Source of the DNA: Bordetella petrii
Lineage (GTDB): Bacteria; Pseudomonadota; Gammaproteobacteria; Burkholderiales; Burkholderiaceae_B
Length of the DNA stretch: 64,000 bases
Direction of reading: 5' to 3'
NCBI RefSeq assembly: GCF_017356245.1
Contig: NZ_JAFMZZ010000001.1
Span: 2,588,695 to 2,652,694, forward strand
Positions 16,515 to 26,131 of this stretch are shown here, piece by piece. Both the position numbers and the translations under genes were made by a program. Under the pieces are notes generated by a model. It worked only from the letters and a program-made list of their open reading frames with translations, was not told the DNA's origin and made no database searches. Every line of letters starts with the position of its first letter. Position 1 is the first letter of the stretch.

Positions 16515-17876
16515 TCATCGCAGCTTGTCCAGGGCGGCATCCAGGCGGTCGACCGCCCAGATCTCCAGCCCCTCGATGGGCTGGCGCGGGGCGTTGGCCT
16601 TGGGGATGAGCGCCGTGCTGAAACCCAGCTTGGCGGCTTCGCGCAAGCGCTCCTGCCCGCGCGGCGCCGGGCGGATCTCGCCGGCCAGCCCGACTTCGCC
16701 GAACGCGATCAGCCCGCGCGGCAGGGGCCGGTCGCGCAGCGACGACATGATGGCCAGCAATACCGGCAGGTCGGCGGCCGGTTCGGTAATGCGCACCCCG
16801 CCCACCGCGTTGACGAAGACATCCTGGTCGTAGGTGGACACTCCGGCGTGCCGGTGCAGCACCGCCAGCAGCATGGCCAGCCGGTTGCCTTCCAGGCCCA
16901 CCGTCAGGCGTTTGGGATTGGGCGCGTGCGAGCTGTCGACCAGCGCCTGGATCTCGACCAGCAGCGGGCGCGTGCCCTCTTGCGTGGCCATGACGCACGA
17001 CCCCGATACTTGCTGGTCGTGCTGGGACAGGAACAGCGCCGACGGATTGGCCACGCCGCGCAGGCCGCGGTCGGTCATGGCGAACACGCCCAGTTCGTTG
17101 ACGGCGCCGAAACGGTTCTTGAACGCCCGCACCAGGCGGAACGACGAATGGGTGTCGCCCTCGAAATACAGCACCGTGTCGACGATATGCTCGAGCACGC
17201 GCGGCCCGGCCAGCGCGCCGTCTTTGGTGACATGGCCGATCATCACAATGGCGATGCCGGTCTGCTTGGCCAGCCGCGTGAGCTGGGCCGCGCATTCGCG
17301 CACCTGCGAGACCGAGCCGGGCGCCGCGGTGAGTTCGCTGCTGTACAGCGTCTGGATGGAATCGATGACCGCCACCGCCGGCTGCTGCTCGGACACGGCC
17401 GCCTGGATGGCTTCCAGGCGGATCTCGGCCAGCAGGTTCACGCTGCCGGTCTGCAGGCCCAGGCGGCGGGCGCGCAACGCGACTTGTTCGGCGGATTCCT
17501 CGCCGGTGACATACAGCACGCGGCTGTGGGCCGACATGGTGGCCAGGGCCTGCAGCAATAGTGTGGACTTGCCGATGCCGGGATCGCCGCCGATGAGCAC
17601 CACCGCCCCCGCCACCAGGCCGCCGCCCAGCACGCGGTCGAACTCGTCGAGCCCGGTGGGCTGGCGCGGCGTTTCACGGGCTTCGATATCGGCCAGGCTG
17701 CGCACCGGGCTGGAACTGGCCAGCGGCGCATAGCGGTGCGCGGCGGCGGCCGGGCTGGCGGAGTCAACGGTTTCTTCCAGGGTGTTCCAGGCGGCGCAAT
17801 GCGGGCATTTGCCCTGCCATTTGGGACTGGTGCCGCCGCATTCGGCGCAGACATAGACGGTTCGGGGCTTGGCCAT
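16515..17876 (-). CDS. radA: DNA repair protein RadA
   Basis: RecA-like ATPase that helps branch migration during recombination. The product is 453 residues. Domains in order: an N-terminal C4 zinc finger (Cys 10, 13, 24, 27), the RecA-like core with Walker A DPGIGKST (98-105), the RadA-specific KNRFG motif (in AFKNRFGAVNELGVFAM), and a C-terminal Lon-protease-like domain (LPRGLIAFGEVGLAGEIRPA). Every signature residue is present. ATG 17876 directly precedes the zinc finger. The TauE-type gene follows it. Confidence 0.96.
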   Translation of the reverse strand: MAKPRTVYVCAECGGTSPKWQGKCPHCAAWNTLEETVDSASPAAAAHRYAPLASSSPVRSLADIEARETPRQPTGLDEFDRVLGGGLVAGAVVLIGGDPGIGKSTLLLQALATMSAHSRVLYVTGEESAEQVALRARRLGLQTGSVNLLAEIRLEAIQAAVSEQQPAVAVIDSIQTLYSSELTAAPGSVSQVRECAAQLTRLAKQTGIAIVMIGHVTKDGALAGPRVLEHIVDTVLYFEGDTHSSFRLVRAFKNRFGAVNELGVFAMTDRGLRGVANPSALFLSQHDQQVSGSCVMATQEGTRPLLVEIQALVDSSHAPNPKRLTVGLEGNRLAMLLAVLHRHAGVSTYDQDVFVNAVGGVRITEPAADLPVLLAIMSSLRDRPLPRGLIAFGEVGLAGEIRPAPRGQERLREAAKLGFSTALIPKANAPRQPIEGLEIWAVDRLDAALDKLR

Positions 17877-18029
17877 GGCGCAAGTTTACCGGCAATGGGC
17901 AAGCGGCCGCGGACGGTGCGCGCCGTTGGGGCGCGGATACGTTTTCTTGCAAAACCGCCGGCCGATTTCAACCCCGTTTTGCGCGGCGGCGCGTTTAACC
18001 GGAACGATCCCCAGACAAGGACCCGCACC

Positions 18030-19760
18030 ATGAACCCGAACAAACGCCCGGCCCGCCTGATCTGCACCGCCCTGGCCGCCGCCCTGCTGGCGGCATGCTC
18101 GCCGCCGCCGCACGACAACCCGGCGGACGCCGCCAAGGCCGCATCCGCAGCCGGCGCCGCCAGCAATACCGGCATCGTGCCGCCGCCCCCGGCCCGCCCG
18201 GCCGCCGAGGCCGATGCGGCCGCCTCCAAGGCGCATGCCGGCCCCGCGGTGCGCCGGCAATATGCGCCCCAGACCTACGTGGCGCAGCCGGCCGCCGCCT
18301 CGCTGCCGGCGCCGTCTGGCTACTATGCGCCGCCGCAAGCCGAAGAGCGCGACAACTACGCGCGTTACCGCGACAACCCGGTGACGGCCGCGCAAGAGCA
18401 GCCGGTCTCGACCTTCGGCGTGGATGTCGACACGGGCTCGTACACCAACGTGCGCCGCCTGTTGAACGAAGGCCGCTTGCCGCCGGCCGGCGCCGTGCGC
18501 GCGGAAGAGTTCATCAATTATTTCGACTACGGCTATGCCGCGCCCGATTCACGGGAACGGCCGTTCAGCATTGTCACCGAGCTGTCCGCCGCGCCGTGGA
18601 ACCCGGCGCGCCAGCTGCTGAAGATCGGCATCCAGGGCTACCGGGTGGCGCCGCAGGACATTCCCGCGGCCAATCTGGTGTTCCTGGTGGACACCTCCGG
18701 TTCGATGGCCGACCGCGACAAGCTGCCGCTGATCAAAGGCGCGTTGAAGCAGCTGGTGGCGCAATTGCGGCCGCAAGACCGGGTGGCCATCGTCACCTAT
18801 GCCGGCCAGGCGTCGATGACACTGGACTCGACCCCCGGGGACCAGAAGGCGCGCATCAACGCCGCCATCGACGAATTGCGCGCCGCGGGTTCGACCAATG
18901 GCGGCGCCGGCCTGGACCTGGCCTACGCGCAGGCCGCCAAGGGCTTTGTGAAAGGCGGCGTGAATCGCATCCTGCTGGCCAGCGACGGCGATTTCAACGT
19001 GGGCGCCACCGACCTGGACGACCTGAAGGACAAGATCGCCCGCCAGCGCCAGGGCGGCATTGCGCTGACCACGCTGGGGGTGGGCGGCGGCAATTTCAAC
19101 GACGCGCTGGCCGTGCAGCTGGCCGATGCGGGCAACGGCAGCTACCACTACCTGGACAGCCTGCGCGAGGCGCGCAAGGTGCTGGCCGCGCAAATGTCTT
19201 CCACCCTGCTGACCATTGCCCGCGACGTGAAAATACAGGTTGAGTTCAACCCCGCCGTGGTGGCCGAGTACCGCCTGATCGGCTACGAGAAGCGCGCCCT
19301 GGCGCGCGAGGATTTCAACAACGACCGCGTCGATGCCGGCGAGATCGGCGCGGGCGCGAACGTGACGGCGCTGTACGAGATCACCCCGGTAGGCGCCGCC
19401 GGCGCACGGCTGGACCCGCTGCGCTATGGCCAGCCCGCCGCGGCGGCCGAGCCCGACGGCGAGCTGGCGTTCGTGCGGGTGCGCTACAAGCTGCCCGGCG
19501 CCACCGGCAGCAAGCTGGTAGAGCAGCCGGTAACGCGGGTGGACGCGCCGGCGGCCGGCTCGGATGGCATGCGGCGCGCGGCGGCGGCCGCGGCCTTTGC
19601 GCAGTGGCTGCGCGGCGGCAAATACCTGGACGGCTATACGCCGGCCCAGATCAGCGCCCTGGCGCGCGGCGCGCGCGGCCAGGATGCGCAGGGCCTGAAC
19701 GCCGAGCTGGCGGCCCTGGTGGAAATGGCCGCCGGCCTGGGCACGCCCGCCGCGCCATGA
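18030..19760 (+). CDS. von Willebrand factor type A lipoprotein (YfbK-like)
   Basis: A predicted outer-envelope lipoprotein of 576 residues. The signal peptide ends in the lipobox LLAAC (Cys 23). A Pro/Ala-rich linker leads to a conserved N-terminal region (VSTFGVDVDTGSYTNVRRLL), then a vWA domain with the MIDAS metal site DTSGSMAD near residue 220 and the later DGDFNVG and LTTLGVGGGNFND segments, and a C-terminal domain of the kind found in YfbK proteins. I chose ATG 18030 over a far upstream frame because it opens straight into the signal peptide. Its stop overlaps an ATG (19757) in the sigma-factor frame, so the three genes to 21045 form one operon. Confidence 0.87.
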   Translation: MNPNKRPARLICTALAAALLAACSPPPHDNPADAAKAASAAGAASNTGIVPPPPARPAAEADAAASKAHAGPAVRRQYAPQTYVAQPAAASLPAPSGYYAPPQAEERDNYARYRDNPVTAAQEQPVSTFGVDVDTGSYTNVRRLLNEGRLPPAGAVRAEEFINYFDYGYAAPDSRERPFSIVTELSAAPWNPARQLLKIGIQGYRVAPQDIPAANLVFLVDTSGSMADRDKLPLIKGALKQLVAQLRPQDRVAIVTYAGQASMTLDSTPGDQKARINAAIDELRAAGSTNGGAGLDLAYAQAAKGFVKGGVNRILLASDGDFNVGATDLDDLKDKIARQRQGGIALTTLGVGGGNFNDALAVQLADAGNGSYHYLDSLREARKVLAAQMSSTLLTIARDVKIQVEFNPAVVAEYRLIGYEKRALAREDFNNDRVDAGEIGAGANVTALYEITPVGAAGARLDPLRYGQPAAAAEPDGELAFVRVRYKLPGATGSKLVEQPVTRVDAPAAGSDGMRRAAAAAAFAQWLRGGKYLDGYTPAQISALARGARGQDAQGLNAELAALVEMAAGLGTPAAP

Positions 19761-19840
19761 GCCTGGCCGCGCCCGTGCCGGGCGCCGTGCTGGCGCCCGG
19801 CGGATGCGCAAGCGCGGCCGAACGGATACACTCGGCCGCC

Positions 19841-20395
19841 ATGGACATCCCGGGTGCCGATGACGAAACCCTGATGCAGGCCTACGGCGCCGGCAACCTG
19901 GCGGCGTTCGACGCCTTGTACGCGCGCCACCGCGCCGGCCTGTACCGCTATATTCTGCGCAGCACCCGCAACGCGCACCAGGCCGACGACATTTTCCAGG
20001 AAACCTGGAGCCGCGTGATCGATGCCCGCGCCCGCTGGCAGCCGCGCGCCAAATTCACCACCTGGCTGCTGCAGATCGCTCATAATCTGATCATCGACAC
20101 CTACCGGCGCCAGCCTTCGCAGGCCGGCCCGCAGGAAACCGAAGCCGCGCTGGCAACCCTGGCGGCGGCCGAGCACGAGCAGCCCGAGCAGCAGTTGTCG
20201 GATTTCCAGACCCGGCGGCGCCTGCAGCTTGCCATCGAAAGCCTGCCGCACGAACAGCGCCATGCCATACTGCTGCGGCTGGAACACGACCTGAGCCTGG
20301 AAGAAATCGCCGACGTCACCGGCGCGCCGCGCGAAACCGTGAAATCGCGCCTGCGCTATGCCACGCAGCGCATCCGTGAGGCCCTGAAAGCATGA
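19841..20395 (+). CDS. ECF-type RNA polymerase sigma factor
   Basis: An alternative sigma factor of 184 residues. Region 2 is clear (LYARHRAGLYRYILRSTRN, HQADDIFQETWSRVI, FTTWLLQIAHNLIID), as is region 4 with its helix-turn-helix (LPHEQRHAILLRLEHDLSLE, then IADVTGAPRETVKSRLRYA). I prefer ATG 19841 (MDIPGADDETLMQAYGAG), where the family begins. An in-frame ATG at 19757 overlaps the stop of the vWA gene and would add 28 residues, so coupled initiation there is possible. It overlaps the next gene by ATGA. Cognate promoters are not identifiable here. Confidence 0.9.
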   Translation: MDIPGADDETLMQAYGAGNLAAFDALYARHRAGLYRYILRSTRNAHQADDIFQETWSRVIDARARWQPRAKFTTWLLQIAHNLIIDTYRRQPSQAGPQETEAALATLAAAEHEQPEQQLSDFQTRRRLQLAIESLPHEQRHAILLRLEHDLSLEEIADVTGAPRETVKSRLRYATQRIREALKA

Positions 20396-21045
20396 CGGCC
20401 CATCCCCGCCCCCCCCACGACGAAGACGACGATCTGGACCTGCGCGCCCTGTATCGCACGCTGCCCCGCGCCGAGCCGGGCCCGGACCTGGACGCCGCGG
20501 TGCATGACGCGGCCGCGCGCGCCGCGGCGGCCGACCGCCGGGTGCAGCGCCAGCGCCGGCTCTGGCATCCCGGCTGGGGCGTGGCCGCCTCGATTGTGCT
20601 GACCGCGGGCCTGTTCCTGCTGACCGATTTCCAGGATCCGGACGTGGCCGGACTGGCCGACGCGCCGCCTGTAGACGCCGAACTGGCGCGCCCGCCGCAG
20701 GCGATGCCGCCACCCGCCGCGGCACCGGCCCGGCCCGAAGCGCCGGCCGCGCTGCGCCGCTACGCGCCGGCCCCACAGGCCGGACAGGCCGCGCCGGCGC
20801 AGGCAGAGCCGCGCGCGCATCAGTACCGTGCCCAGCCCGATGCCGCGGACGCCGTGCCGGCGCCCGGCGCCGACACCGGCGCGGCCGCGCTCGCCAAGAC
20901 GGATGCGCGCATTGAACATATCCGTGAACTGCTGCAGGACGGCCAGCGCGATGCCGCGCTGCAGGCTCTGCAGGATTTGCGGCGCGATGCGCCCGGCCTG
21001 GCCTTGCCGCCCGACCTGCGGGCGCTGCTGCCGCCCGCCCGGTAA
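20392..21045 (+). CDS. Single-pass membrane protein, probable anti-sigma factor
   Basis: A 217-residue protein starting inside the sigma gene's stop (ATGA, 20392-20395). Residues 1-57 are hydrophilic and acidic then basic; one hydrophobic segment follows (about 61-78, WGVAASIVLTAGLFLLTDF); a long Pro/Ala-rich linker comes next; and the last 45 residues form a predicted helical region (ARIEHIRELLQDGQRDAALQ). No ZAS-type HxxxCxxC zinc motif is visible. Position and topology fit an anti-sigma factor that holds the ECF sigma factor at the membrane, but that role is inferred from context. Confidence 0.7.
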   Translation: MTAHPRPPHDEDDDLDLRALYRTLPRAEPGPDLDAAVHDAAARAAAADRRVQRQRRLWHPGWGVAASIVLTAGLFLLTDFQDPDVAGLADAPPVDAELARPPQAMPPPAAAPARPEAPAALRRYAPAPQAGQAAPAQAEPRAHQYRAQPDAADAVPAPGADTGAAALAKTDARIEHIRELLQDGQRDAALQALQDLRRDAPGLALPPDLRALLPPAR

Positions 21046-21061
21046 CTACTCCGCGGCCGCT

Positions 21062-21778
21062 TCAGCGGCCTGCCAGGCTGCCGCCGCCGTCCACGCCCAG
21101 CACCTGGCCGGTGATGAAGCCGGCCTCGTCGGACAGCAGGAAAGCAATGGCGGCGGCCACTTCGGCCGGCGTGCCCAGGCGCTTCATGGGAATGGACGCC
21201 AGCGCGCGCTTTTCGCCTTCGCTGCCTGCCGGCTGGGCCACGCGGAACAGTTCGGTTTCGATCGGGCCCGGTGCCACGGCATTGACCGTGACGCCGTATT
21301 CGGCAAGTTCAAGCGCCCAGGTGCGGGTGCAGCCGATCAGGGCGCTTTTGGCGGCCGAATAGCTGGTGCGTTCGTGCCCGCCGTGAATGACGCGGCTGGA
21401 CACATTGACGATGCGCCCGGTGCGCCGCACTTTCATGGATTCGACGAAAGCCTGGGTGACCTGCACGGCCACGCGCACGTTCAGGTCCATGACGCTGTAG
21501 AGAGAGGCCAGGTCGATTTCGCCCAGCGGCTGGGGCCGCACCACGCCGACGTTGTTGACAATGGCGTCGACCGGGAATTTCTCGCGGATTTCGCGCAGCA
21601 CTTCTTCGGTGCGGCCGGCGTCGGCCAGGTCGCAGGCATACAGGTAGCCCGGGAAATCGATGTGATCGGTATTGCGAGCAATGCCCACGACATGACAGCC
21701 GAGGTCGGTCAGCTTCTGGGTCAGCGCCCAGCCGATGCCCTTGGTGGCGCCCGTTACCAGCACGCATTTGTCCTTCAT
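21062..21778 (-). CDS. Short-chain dehydrogenase/reductase (FabG-like)
   Basis: A 238-residue NAD(P)-dependent oxidoreductase of the classical SDR family. The nucleotide-binding motif TGATKGIG (residues 9-16), NNVG, the catalytic Ser (IVNVSSRV) and YSAAK, and the C-terminal PGPIETEL and GFITGQVLGVDGGGS are all present. It resembles 3-oxoacyl-ACP reductases, but single FabG-like genes act on many substrates. It follows alr on the same strand (21-bp gap), so the two are probably one transcript; no metabolic link is obvious. Confidence 0.88.
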   Translation of the reverse strand: MKDKCVLVTGATKGIGWALTQKLTDLGCHVVGIARNTDHIDFPGYLYACDLADAGRTEEVLREIREKFPVDAIVNNVGVVRPQPLGEIDLASLYSVMDLNVRVAVQVTQAFVESMKVRRTGRIVNVSSRVIHGGHERTSYSAAKSALIGCTRTWALELAEYGVTVNAVAPGPIETELFRVAQPAGSEGEKRALASIPMKRLGTPAEVAAAIAFLLSDEAGFITGQVLGVDGGGSLAGR

Positions 21779-21799
21779 GGGATTCCTCGCTAAAAGTGA

Positions 21800-22930
21800 T
21801 CAGAGGTCGCGCTTGACCGGCACCCGGGGGGCCAGCGCGCACAGCAATTCATAGCCGATAGTACCGGCTGCCTGGGCGACTTCGTCGACCGAAGGGCCAT
21901 CCTGGCCCCACAGCGAGACCGGGGTGCCGATGCCCGCGGCCGGGACCGGGTCGAGATCGACCATGAGCATGTCCATGGACACGCGCCCCACCAGGCGAGT
22001 GCGTACGCCCCCCACCACGATGGGCGTGCCGGTGCCGGCGTGGCGCGGGTAGCCGTCGGCATACCCGCAGGCCACCACGCCGACCCGCATGGGGCGTTCG
22101 GCGCGGAAGATTGCGCCGTACCCGACTTCGGCGCCGATGGACAGGTCTTGCACGCCGATGATCTGCGAGCGCAGCGACATGGCGGGCCGCAGGCCGAAGC
22201 TGGCGGCGTCGGTGTCGGAAAACGGCGACGCGCCGTACAGGCAGATGCCGGGCCGCACCCAATGCGCCTGCGCGCCGTGCCCCACGGCAATGTCGGGATA
22301 ACGCAGCGTGGCCGCCGAATTGCATACGCTGACCGGGCCGTCGCCCAGGCCTTGAGTGACGGACCGGAACAACTGCATCTGCTCGGCCACGCCCGGCGTG
22401 CCGTCGGCGCAGGCGAAGTGCGTCATTTTGCCGATGGCGCCCACCACGCCCTGTTCGCGCAGCTGCAGGGCGCGCGCGTGCGCGCTGCCGTAGGCGTCGG
22501 GGCTGAAGCCCAGGCGGTTCATGCCGCTGTTGAGCTTGAGCATGATGTCGACGCGCCGCGACAGCCGGGCCTGCGCCAGCATGTCGAGCTGTTCGCGCGT
22601 GTGCACGGTGGCGCTGAGATGGTAGCGGTCGACCAGCTCGAGATCGGCCGGCTGGAAGAAACCTTCGAGCAGCAGGATGGGGCCGCCCCACCCGGCTTCG
22701 CGGCAGCGCACTGCCTCGGCCAGGTCGAGCATGGCCAGCCCCTGCGCGGCCGAAAAGCCCGCCACGGCGGTTTCGATGCCGTGGCCGTAGGCGTTGGCCT
22801 TGATGACCGCCCAGATGGACGGCGGCGTGCCCGCGGCCGCCTGGGCCGCCTGGTCGAGATGGCGGCGCACGACATCCAGGTTGTGGCCTAGCGCGGCATG
22901 CGAAATCGAAGCGTGAATGGGACGTGGCAT
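21800..22930 (-). CDS. alr: Alanine racemase
   Basis: PLP enzyme interconverting L- and D-alanine for peptidoglycan. The product is 376 residues. The PLP lysine is Lys 44 in [10 protein letters not shown]; the second catalytic residue is the Tyr of EVGYGAIF; also seen are [28 protein letters not shown] and [13 protein letters not shown] 22930 opens into [18 protein letters not shown], the standard start. It is divergent from hpnC (126 bp between starts) and followed by an SDR gene. Whether this is the biosynthetic or a catabolic copy (DadX) is not decidable; no dadA lies nearby. Confidence 0.94.
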   Translation of the reverse strand: MPRPIHASISHAALGHNLDVVRRHLDQAAQAAAGTPPSIWAVIKANAYGHGIETAVAGFSAAQGLAMLDLAEAVRCREAGWGGPILLLEGFFQPADLELVDRYHLSATVHTREQLDMLAQARLSRRVDIMLKLNSGMNRLGFSPDAYGSAHARALQLREQGVVGAIGKMTHFACADGTPGVAEQMQLFRSVTQGLGDGPVSVCNSAATLRYPDIAVGHGAQAHWVRPGICLYGASPFSDTDAASFGLRPAMSLRSQIIGVQDLSIGAEVGYGAIFRAERPMRVGVVACGYADGYPRHAGTGTPIVVGGVRTRLVGRVSMDMLMVDLDPVPAAGIGTPVSLWGQDGPSVDEVAQAAGTIGYELLCALAPRVPVKRDL

Positions 22931-23056
22931 GGAAGCAATCCTGTGGCGCCTAGTCTAACTGATCTGCTCCGGCGCGGGCGATGCCGCCGCGCGCCTGGAA
23001 AAAGCGCCACTAAAATACCCCCACTGCGGCCAATGGGGCCGCCGCACGCACCGTTT

Positions 23057-23881
23057 ATGGCTGTCGATCATTACGAAAATTTCCCGGTGGCCTCGCTGCT
23101 GCTGCCGCGCCGGCTGCGCGGCCCGGTAACCGATATCTACCGCTACGCGCGCGCGGCCGACGATATTGCCGACGAAGGCAATGCCAGCGATGCCCAGCGC
23201 CTGGCCGGCCTGGCCGCCTTCCGCGCCGAACTGCACCGCATCGGCGCCAAGCCGGGCGGCCTGCCCGACGCCGCGCCCGAGCTGGCCCACATTTTCGCGC
23301 CGCTGGCGCGCACCATCGCGCGCCACCAGTTGCCCATTGCCCCTTTTTTCGACCTGCTGTCGGCCTTCGAGCAGGACGTGACGGTCAAGCGCTACGATGA
23401 CTACGCGGCGCTGCTCGATTACTGCGCCCGCTCGGCCAACCCGGTGGGCCGCCTGATGCTGCATCTGTACGACGCCGCCACGCCCGGCAACCTGGCCGAG
23501 GCCGACGCTATCTGCACCGGCCTGCAGCTTGTCAATTTCTGGCAGGATGTGCGGGTAGACTGGCGCAAGCAGCGCATATACCTGCCGCGCGCCGACATGC
23601 GGCGCCATGGCGTCACCGAAGACGACCTGGCCGCCTGCCGGCTGACCCCGGCATGGCGCGCGCTGATGGCCTTCCAGATCGACCGCACGCGGGCGCTGCT
23701 ACACTCTGGCGCTCCACTGGCGCGCCGTCTGCCCGGCCGCATCGGCCTGGAATTGCGCATGGTCGTGCAGGGCGGGCTGCGGATCCTGGAACGCATCGAG
23801 CGCGACGGCTACGACGTCTTCCTGAACCGCCCGGTGCTGCGCGCGCGCGACTGGCCCATCATCTTGTGGCGAGGCATCTAG
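23057..23881 (+). CDS. hpnC: Hydroxysqualene synthase HpnC
   Basis: Squalene-synthase-fold enzyme that converts presqualene diphosphate to hydroxysqualene. The product is 274 residues. The two aspartate-rich motifs are RYARAADDIADEGN and LVNFWQDVRVDWRK. The start MAVDHYENFPVASLLLPRRL at 23057 matches the family; an open frame reaching 22898 is a non-homologous extension. It is first of three genes, hpnC-hpnD-hpnE, that together make squalene from farnesyl diphosphate in bacteria without a eukaryote-like squalene synthase. Confidence 0.92.
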   Translation: MAVDHYENFPVASLLLPRRLRGPVTDIYRYARAADDIADEGNASDAQRLAGLAAFRAELHRIGAKPGGLPDAAPELAHIFAPLARTIARHQLPIAPFFDLLSAFEQDVTVKRYDDYAALLDYCARSANPVGRLMLHLYDAATPGNLAEADAICTGLQLVNFWQDVRVDWRKQRIYLPRADMRRHGVTEDDLAACRLTPAWRALMAFQIDRTRALLHSGAPLARRLPGRIGLELRMVVQGGLRILERIERDGYDVFLNRPVLRARDWPIILWRGI

Positions 23882-23924
23882 CCCCGCCGCGTGATGGAAA
23901 AACCGAGGAATACTCACCTTATTT

Positions 23925-24788
23925 ATGACGCCTGACGATTACTGCCAGGAAAAGGCCGCCAAAAGCGGCTCGAGTTTTTACTATTCGTTCCTGTTCCTGC
24001 CGCCCGAGCGCCGCCGCGCCATCACCGCGCTGTATGCATTCTGCCGCGAAGTGGACGACGTGGTCGACGAATGCTCCGACCCGTCGGTGGCGCGCATCAA
24101 GCTGGCCTGGTGGCGCACGCAGGTCGACCAGCTGTTTGCCGGCCCTGCCGAGCATCCGGTAATGCTCGCGCTGCAGCCGCACGTGGAGCCTTGCGGGATT
24201 TCGCGCGACCGCATGCAGGCGGTGATCGACGGCATGGAAATGGACCTGGACCAGACCCGCTACCTGGACTGGCCTGGACTGCGCAAATACTGTTGGCACG
24301 CCGCCGGCGTGGTGGGCGAACTGTCGGCCGGCGTTTTCGGCTATGCCGATCCGCGCACCCTGGAATACGCCGGCAAGCTGGGGCTGGCGTTTCAGCTGAC
24401 CAACATCATCCGCGACGTCGGCGACGATGCGCGGCGTGGCCGCATCTACCTGCCCGTGGACGAACTGCAGCGCTTCGACGTCAAGGCCGCCGAGATCCTG
24501 AACGGCACGTATTCCGAGCGCTTCACCGCATTGATGCGGTTCCAGACCGAACGCGCCCGCCAGCTGTACAGCGAGGCCATGGCCAGCCTGCCCGAATCCG
24601 ACCGGCGCGCACAGCGGCCGGGCCTGATGATGGCGGCCATTTATCACGCCCTGCTCGACGAGATCGAACGCGACAACTGGCAGGTGCTGCATCAACGCAT
24701 TTCACTGACGCCCCTGCGCAAGCTGTGGCTGGCCTGGAAGACCTGGGTGGGCGGCGGCCGCGGTCTGGTGCGCCGCCTGGCGCGATGA
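23925..24788 (+). CDS. hpnD: Presqualene diphosphate synthase HpnD
   Basis: Condenses two farnesyl diphosphates to presqualene diphosphate, the first step before HpnC. The product is 287 residues. Both metal-binding motifs are present: FCREVDDVVDECSD and QLTNIIRDVGDDARRGRIYL; the phytoene/squalene-synthase signatures SFLFLPPERRRAITALYAFC and AGVVGELSAGVFG also appear. It starts 43 bp after hpnC; the final codons overlap hpnE by ATGA (24785-24788). Confidence 0.93.
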   Translation: MTPDDYCQEKAAKSGSSFYYSFLFLPPERRRAITALYAFCREVDDVVDECSDPSVARIKLAWWRTQVDQLFAGPAEHPVMLALQPHVEPCGISRDRMQAVIDGMEMDLDQTRYLDWPGLRKYCWHAAGVVGELSAGVFGYADPRTLEYAGKLGLAFQLTNIIRDVGDDARRGRIYLPVDELQRFDVKAAEILNGTYSERFTALMRFQTERARQLYSEAMASLPESDRRAQRPGLMMAAIYHALLDEIERDNWQVLHQRISLTPLRKLWLAWKTWVGGGRGLVRRLAR

Positions 24789-26110
24789 AAGTCGCCATCA
24801 TCGGCGCCGGCTGGGCCGGCCTGGCCGCCTGCGCCGCGTTGCGCGAGGCCGACGCCCAGGTCACGGTATTCGAAGCCGGCCGCACGCCGGGCGGCCGGGC
24901 GCGGCGCGTGGTGCATCCCGAATTCGGCGCGCAGCTCGATAACGGCCAGCACATCCTGCTGGGTGCCTACGACCAGACCCTGGCCCTGATGCGCCGCGTG
25001 GGCCGCAATCCGGCCGCGCTGCTGATGCGGCGATCGCTGCGGCTGGCCAGCCTGGACGGCAGCTTTCACCTGTCCGCGCCCGCCCTACCCGCTCCCTGGC
25101 ACGCCCTGGCGGCGCTGGCGACCGCGCGCGGGCTGACCTGGCGCGAACGCATGGATGCCCTGCGCATGATGCGGGGGCTGAAGAACAGCGGGTGGTTGCC
25201 GCCGCGCGACTGGACCGTGTCGCAATTGCTGGCCCACTACCGGCAGCCCGATACGCTGGTCCGCCTGGTATGGGAACCGCTGTGCCTGGCCGCCCTGAAC
25301 ACGCCGCCGGCCGAGGCCGGCGCCGTGCTGTACGCGCGCATCCTGCGCGACAGCCTGGCCGGCAGCCGCCACGACAGCGACCTGCTGCTGCCCTGCGTCG
25401 ACCTGTCGGCACTGTGGCCCGACGCCGTGGCCCTGCGGGCCAACATGCGCTACGGCGATACCGTGCGGCAGCTGGTGCCCTCGGCCCGCGGCGTGGACGT
25501 GAACCGTGAACGCTTCGACGCCGCGGTGCTGGCGGTGCCGCCCTCGGTGGCCGCCCGCCTGCTGGGCAACGCCCTGCGCGAAGCCGGCACGCCCGGCCTG
25601 CTGAAAGCCCTGCAGGCATTCGACTACCTGCCCATCGGCACGCTGAACCTGCGCCTGGCGGCCCCCTGGCCCCTGCCCGAACCCATGATGCTGCTGCGCG
25701 AAGACGCGGCGCGCGGCCACGTGGGCCATTGGGTATTCGACCGTTCGCGGCTGACCGGCCGCGGCCCCGGCGGCGAGCTGGCGGTCGTGACCAGCGCCGC
25801 GCGCGGCCTGGCCGAGACCGACCGCGCCGCGGCCATTGCCGCGCTGACTGCCCAGGTGGCCGTGCAGGCGGCGCGCCATCCGGCGCGGCTGCCGCCCATG
25901 CCCGCGGTGCAGGCCGCGGAACTGTTCATCGAAAAGCGCGCCACGTTCGCCGCCGTGCCGGGACTGGTACGGCCCCTGAACACCACGCCGTGGGCCACCC
26001 TGGCGCTGGCCGGCGACTGGACCGATACGGGTTATCCGGGCGTGCTGGAAGGCGCGGTGCGCAGCGGCCTGCAGGCCGCGCGCGTGCTGCTGGCGCGCCA
26101 GGGCCGATAA
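24785..26110 (+). CDS. hpnE: Hydroxysqualene dehydroxylase HpnE (FAD amine-oxidase family)
   Basis: FAD-dependent enzyme that reduces hydroxysqualene to squalene, completing HpnCDE. The product is 441 residues. The dinucleotide-binding fold begins at residue 1 (MKVAIIGAGWAGLAACAAL), followed by the second motif FEAGRTPGGRARR and the C-terminal FAD-contact TPWATLALAGDWTDTGYPG. The start overlaps the hpnD stop by 4 bp (ATGA), a much longer open frame upstream being non-coding. No squalene-hopene cyclase follows: the next gene is crcB on the other strand. Confidence 0.92.
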   Translation: MKVAIIGAGWAGLAACAALREADAQVTVFEAGRTPGGRARRVVHPEFGAQLDNGQHILLGAYDQTLALMRRVGRNPAALLMRRSLRLASLDGSFHLSAPALPAPWHALAALATARGLTWRERMDALRMMRGLKNSGWLPPRDWTVSQLLAHYRQPDTLVRLVWEPLCLAALNTPPAEAGAVLYARILRDSLAGSRHDSDLLLPCVDLSALWPDAVALRANMRYGDTVRQLVPSARGVDVNRERFDAAVLAVPPSVAARLLGNALREAGTPGLLKALQAFDYLPIGTLNLRLAAPWPLPEPMMLLREDAARGHVGHWVFDRSRLTGRGPGGELAVVTSAARGLAETDRAAAIAALTAQVAVQAARHPARLPPMPAVQAAELFIEKRATFAAVPGLVRPLNTTPWATLALAGDWTDTGYPGVLEGAVRSGLQAARVLLARQGR

Positions 26111-26131
26111 AGCCCCGCGTGCCGCGGCGTT

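Noticed and set aside
18030..21045. Toxin-antitoxin or defence-system reading of the vWA / sigma / membrane-protein operon
   Set aside because: vWA proteins occur in some defence systems, but the lipobox, ECF sigma factor and lack of any nuclease or AAA+ MoxR partner point to envelope signalling.
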